Source of the DNA: Paenibacillus sp. CC-CFT747
Lineage (GTDB): Bacteria > Bacillota > Bacilli > Paenibacillales > NBRC-103111
Direction: 5' to 3'
Assembly: GCA_030323305.1 (NCBI GenBank)
Contig: CP106741.1
Span: 2,577,501-2,641,500, forward strand
DNA: 64,000 bases
Below, in pieces: positions 63,998 through 64,000 of the stretch. Positions within the stretch are counted from its first letter, which is position 1. Each line of letters begins with the position of its first letter. The notes beneath the pieces are model-generated. The model worked only from the letters and a program-made list of their open reading frames with translations. It did not search any database and had not been told where the DNA came from. The position numbers were made by a program, and so were the translations under genes.

Positions 63998-64000
63998 ATG
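63998..64000 (+). CDS. Start of the next gene, presumably the ABC permease (truncated by window)
   Basis: Only the ATG codon is inside the window, immediately after the ATPase stop. By operon logic it should be the membrane subunit. Confidence 0.4.

Overview
The window looks like a chromosomal segment of a spore-forming, moderately GC-rich Firmicute, most likely Paenibacillus or a close relative (inference). The grounds are a Bacillus-type rRNA/tRNA cluster, a purEKBCSQLFMNHD-type operon with PurR boxes and a guanine riboswitch, many strong GGAGG ribosome binding sites with frequent TTG/GTG starts, a KinA-like PAS kinase, LCP and YhfC proteins, and copper-amine-oxidase-like cell-surface domains. 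No prophage, CRISPR array, plasmid function or complete insertion sequence was found.

Layout. (1) 1-3.8 kb: the 3' part of 23S rRNA, 5S rRNA and ten tRNAs (Glu, Val, fMet, Asp, His, Lys, Leu, Gly, Arg, Leu), closed by a terminator. (2) 4.0-4.4 kb: a small secreted copper-amine-oxidase-domain protein. (3) 4.5-7.9 kb, minus strand: rocD, rocF and putB, which turn arginine/ornithine and proline into glutamate semialdehyde/P5C. (4) 8.1-15.6 kb, minus strand: gltB, hemL and an LCP cell-wall ligase. (5) 15.8-18.5 kb: an ABC-2 exporter (ATPase plus two permeases). (6) 18.7-25 kb: peroxiredoxin, PAS histidine kinase, acetyl esterase, alpha/beta hydrolase and a polysaccharide deacetylase. (7) 24.9-29.7 kb: MoxR ATPase, DUF58 and transglutaminase (TgpA-like). 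(8) 29.9-35.9 kb: a short histidine-rich protein, guaA, the purine permease pbuG (PurBoxes plus guanine riboswitch) and a D-2-hydroxyacid dehydrogenase. (9) 36.0-50.8 kb: the purine biosynthetic operon. (10) 50.9-62 kb: small metabolic, repair and regulatory genes, including a regulator-hydrolase-YhfC unit. (11) 62.1 kb to the end: a PadR regulator, two DUF1048 proteins and an ABC ATPase, with the next gene starting on the last three bases.

The biology centres on purines and nitrogen. PurR boxes and guanine riboswitches govern both the purine operon and pbuG; guaA makes GMP; gltB, rocD, rocF and putB handle glutamate and its precursors. The most notable biochemical feature is that the usual bifunctional PurH is replaced by two genes: a formyltransferase-only PurH and a PurO-type IMP cyclohydrolase.

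A caution on sequence quality: 23 genes carry about 31 apparent single-base frameshifts, nearly all a missing base and many of them in G/C runs. They include genes for haem and purine synthesis, so I treat them as probable sequencing errors rather than pseudogenes and give full-length coordinates. Non-coding structure worth attention: a dispersed ~96-bp inverted-repeat element (three copies), a tandem set of palindromes between purF and purM, and several operator-like palindromes over promoters.
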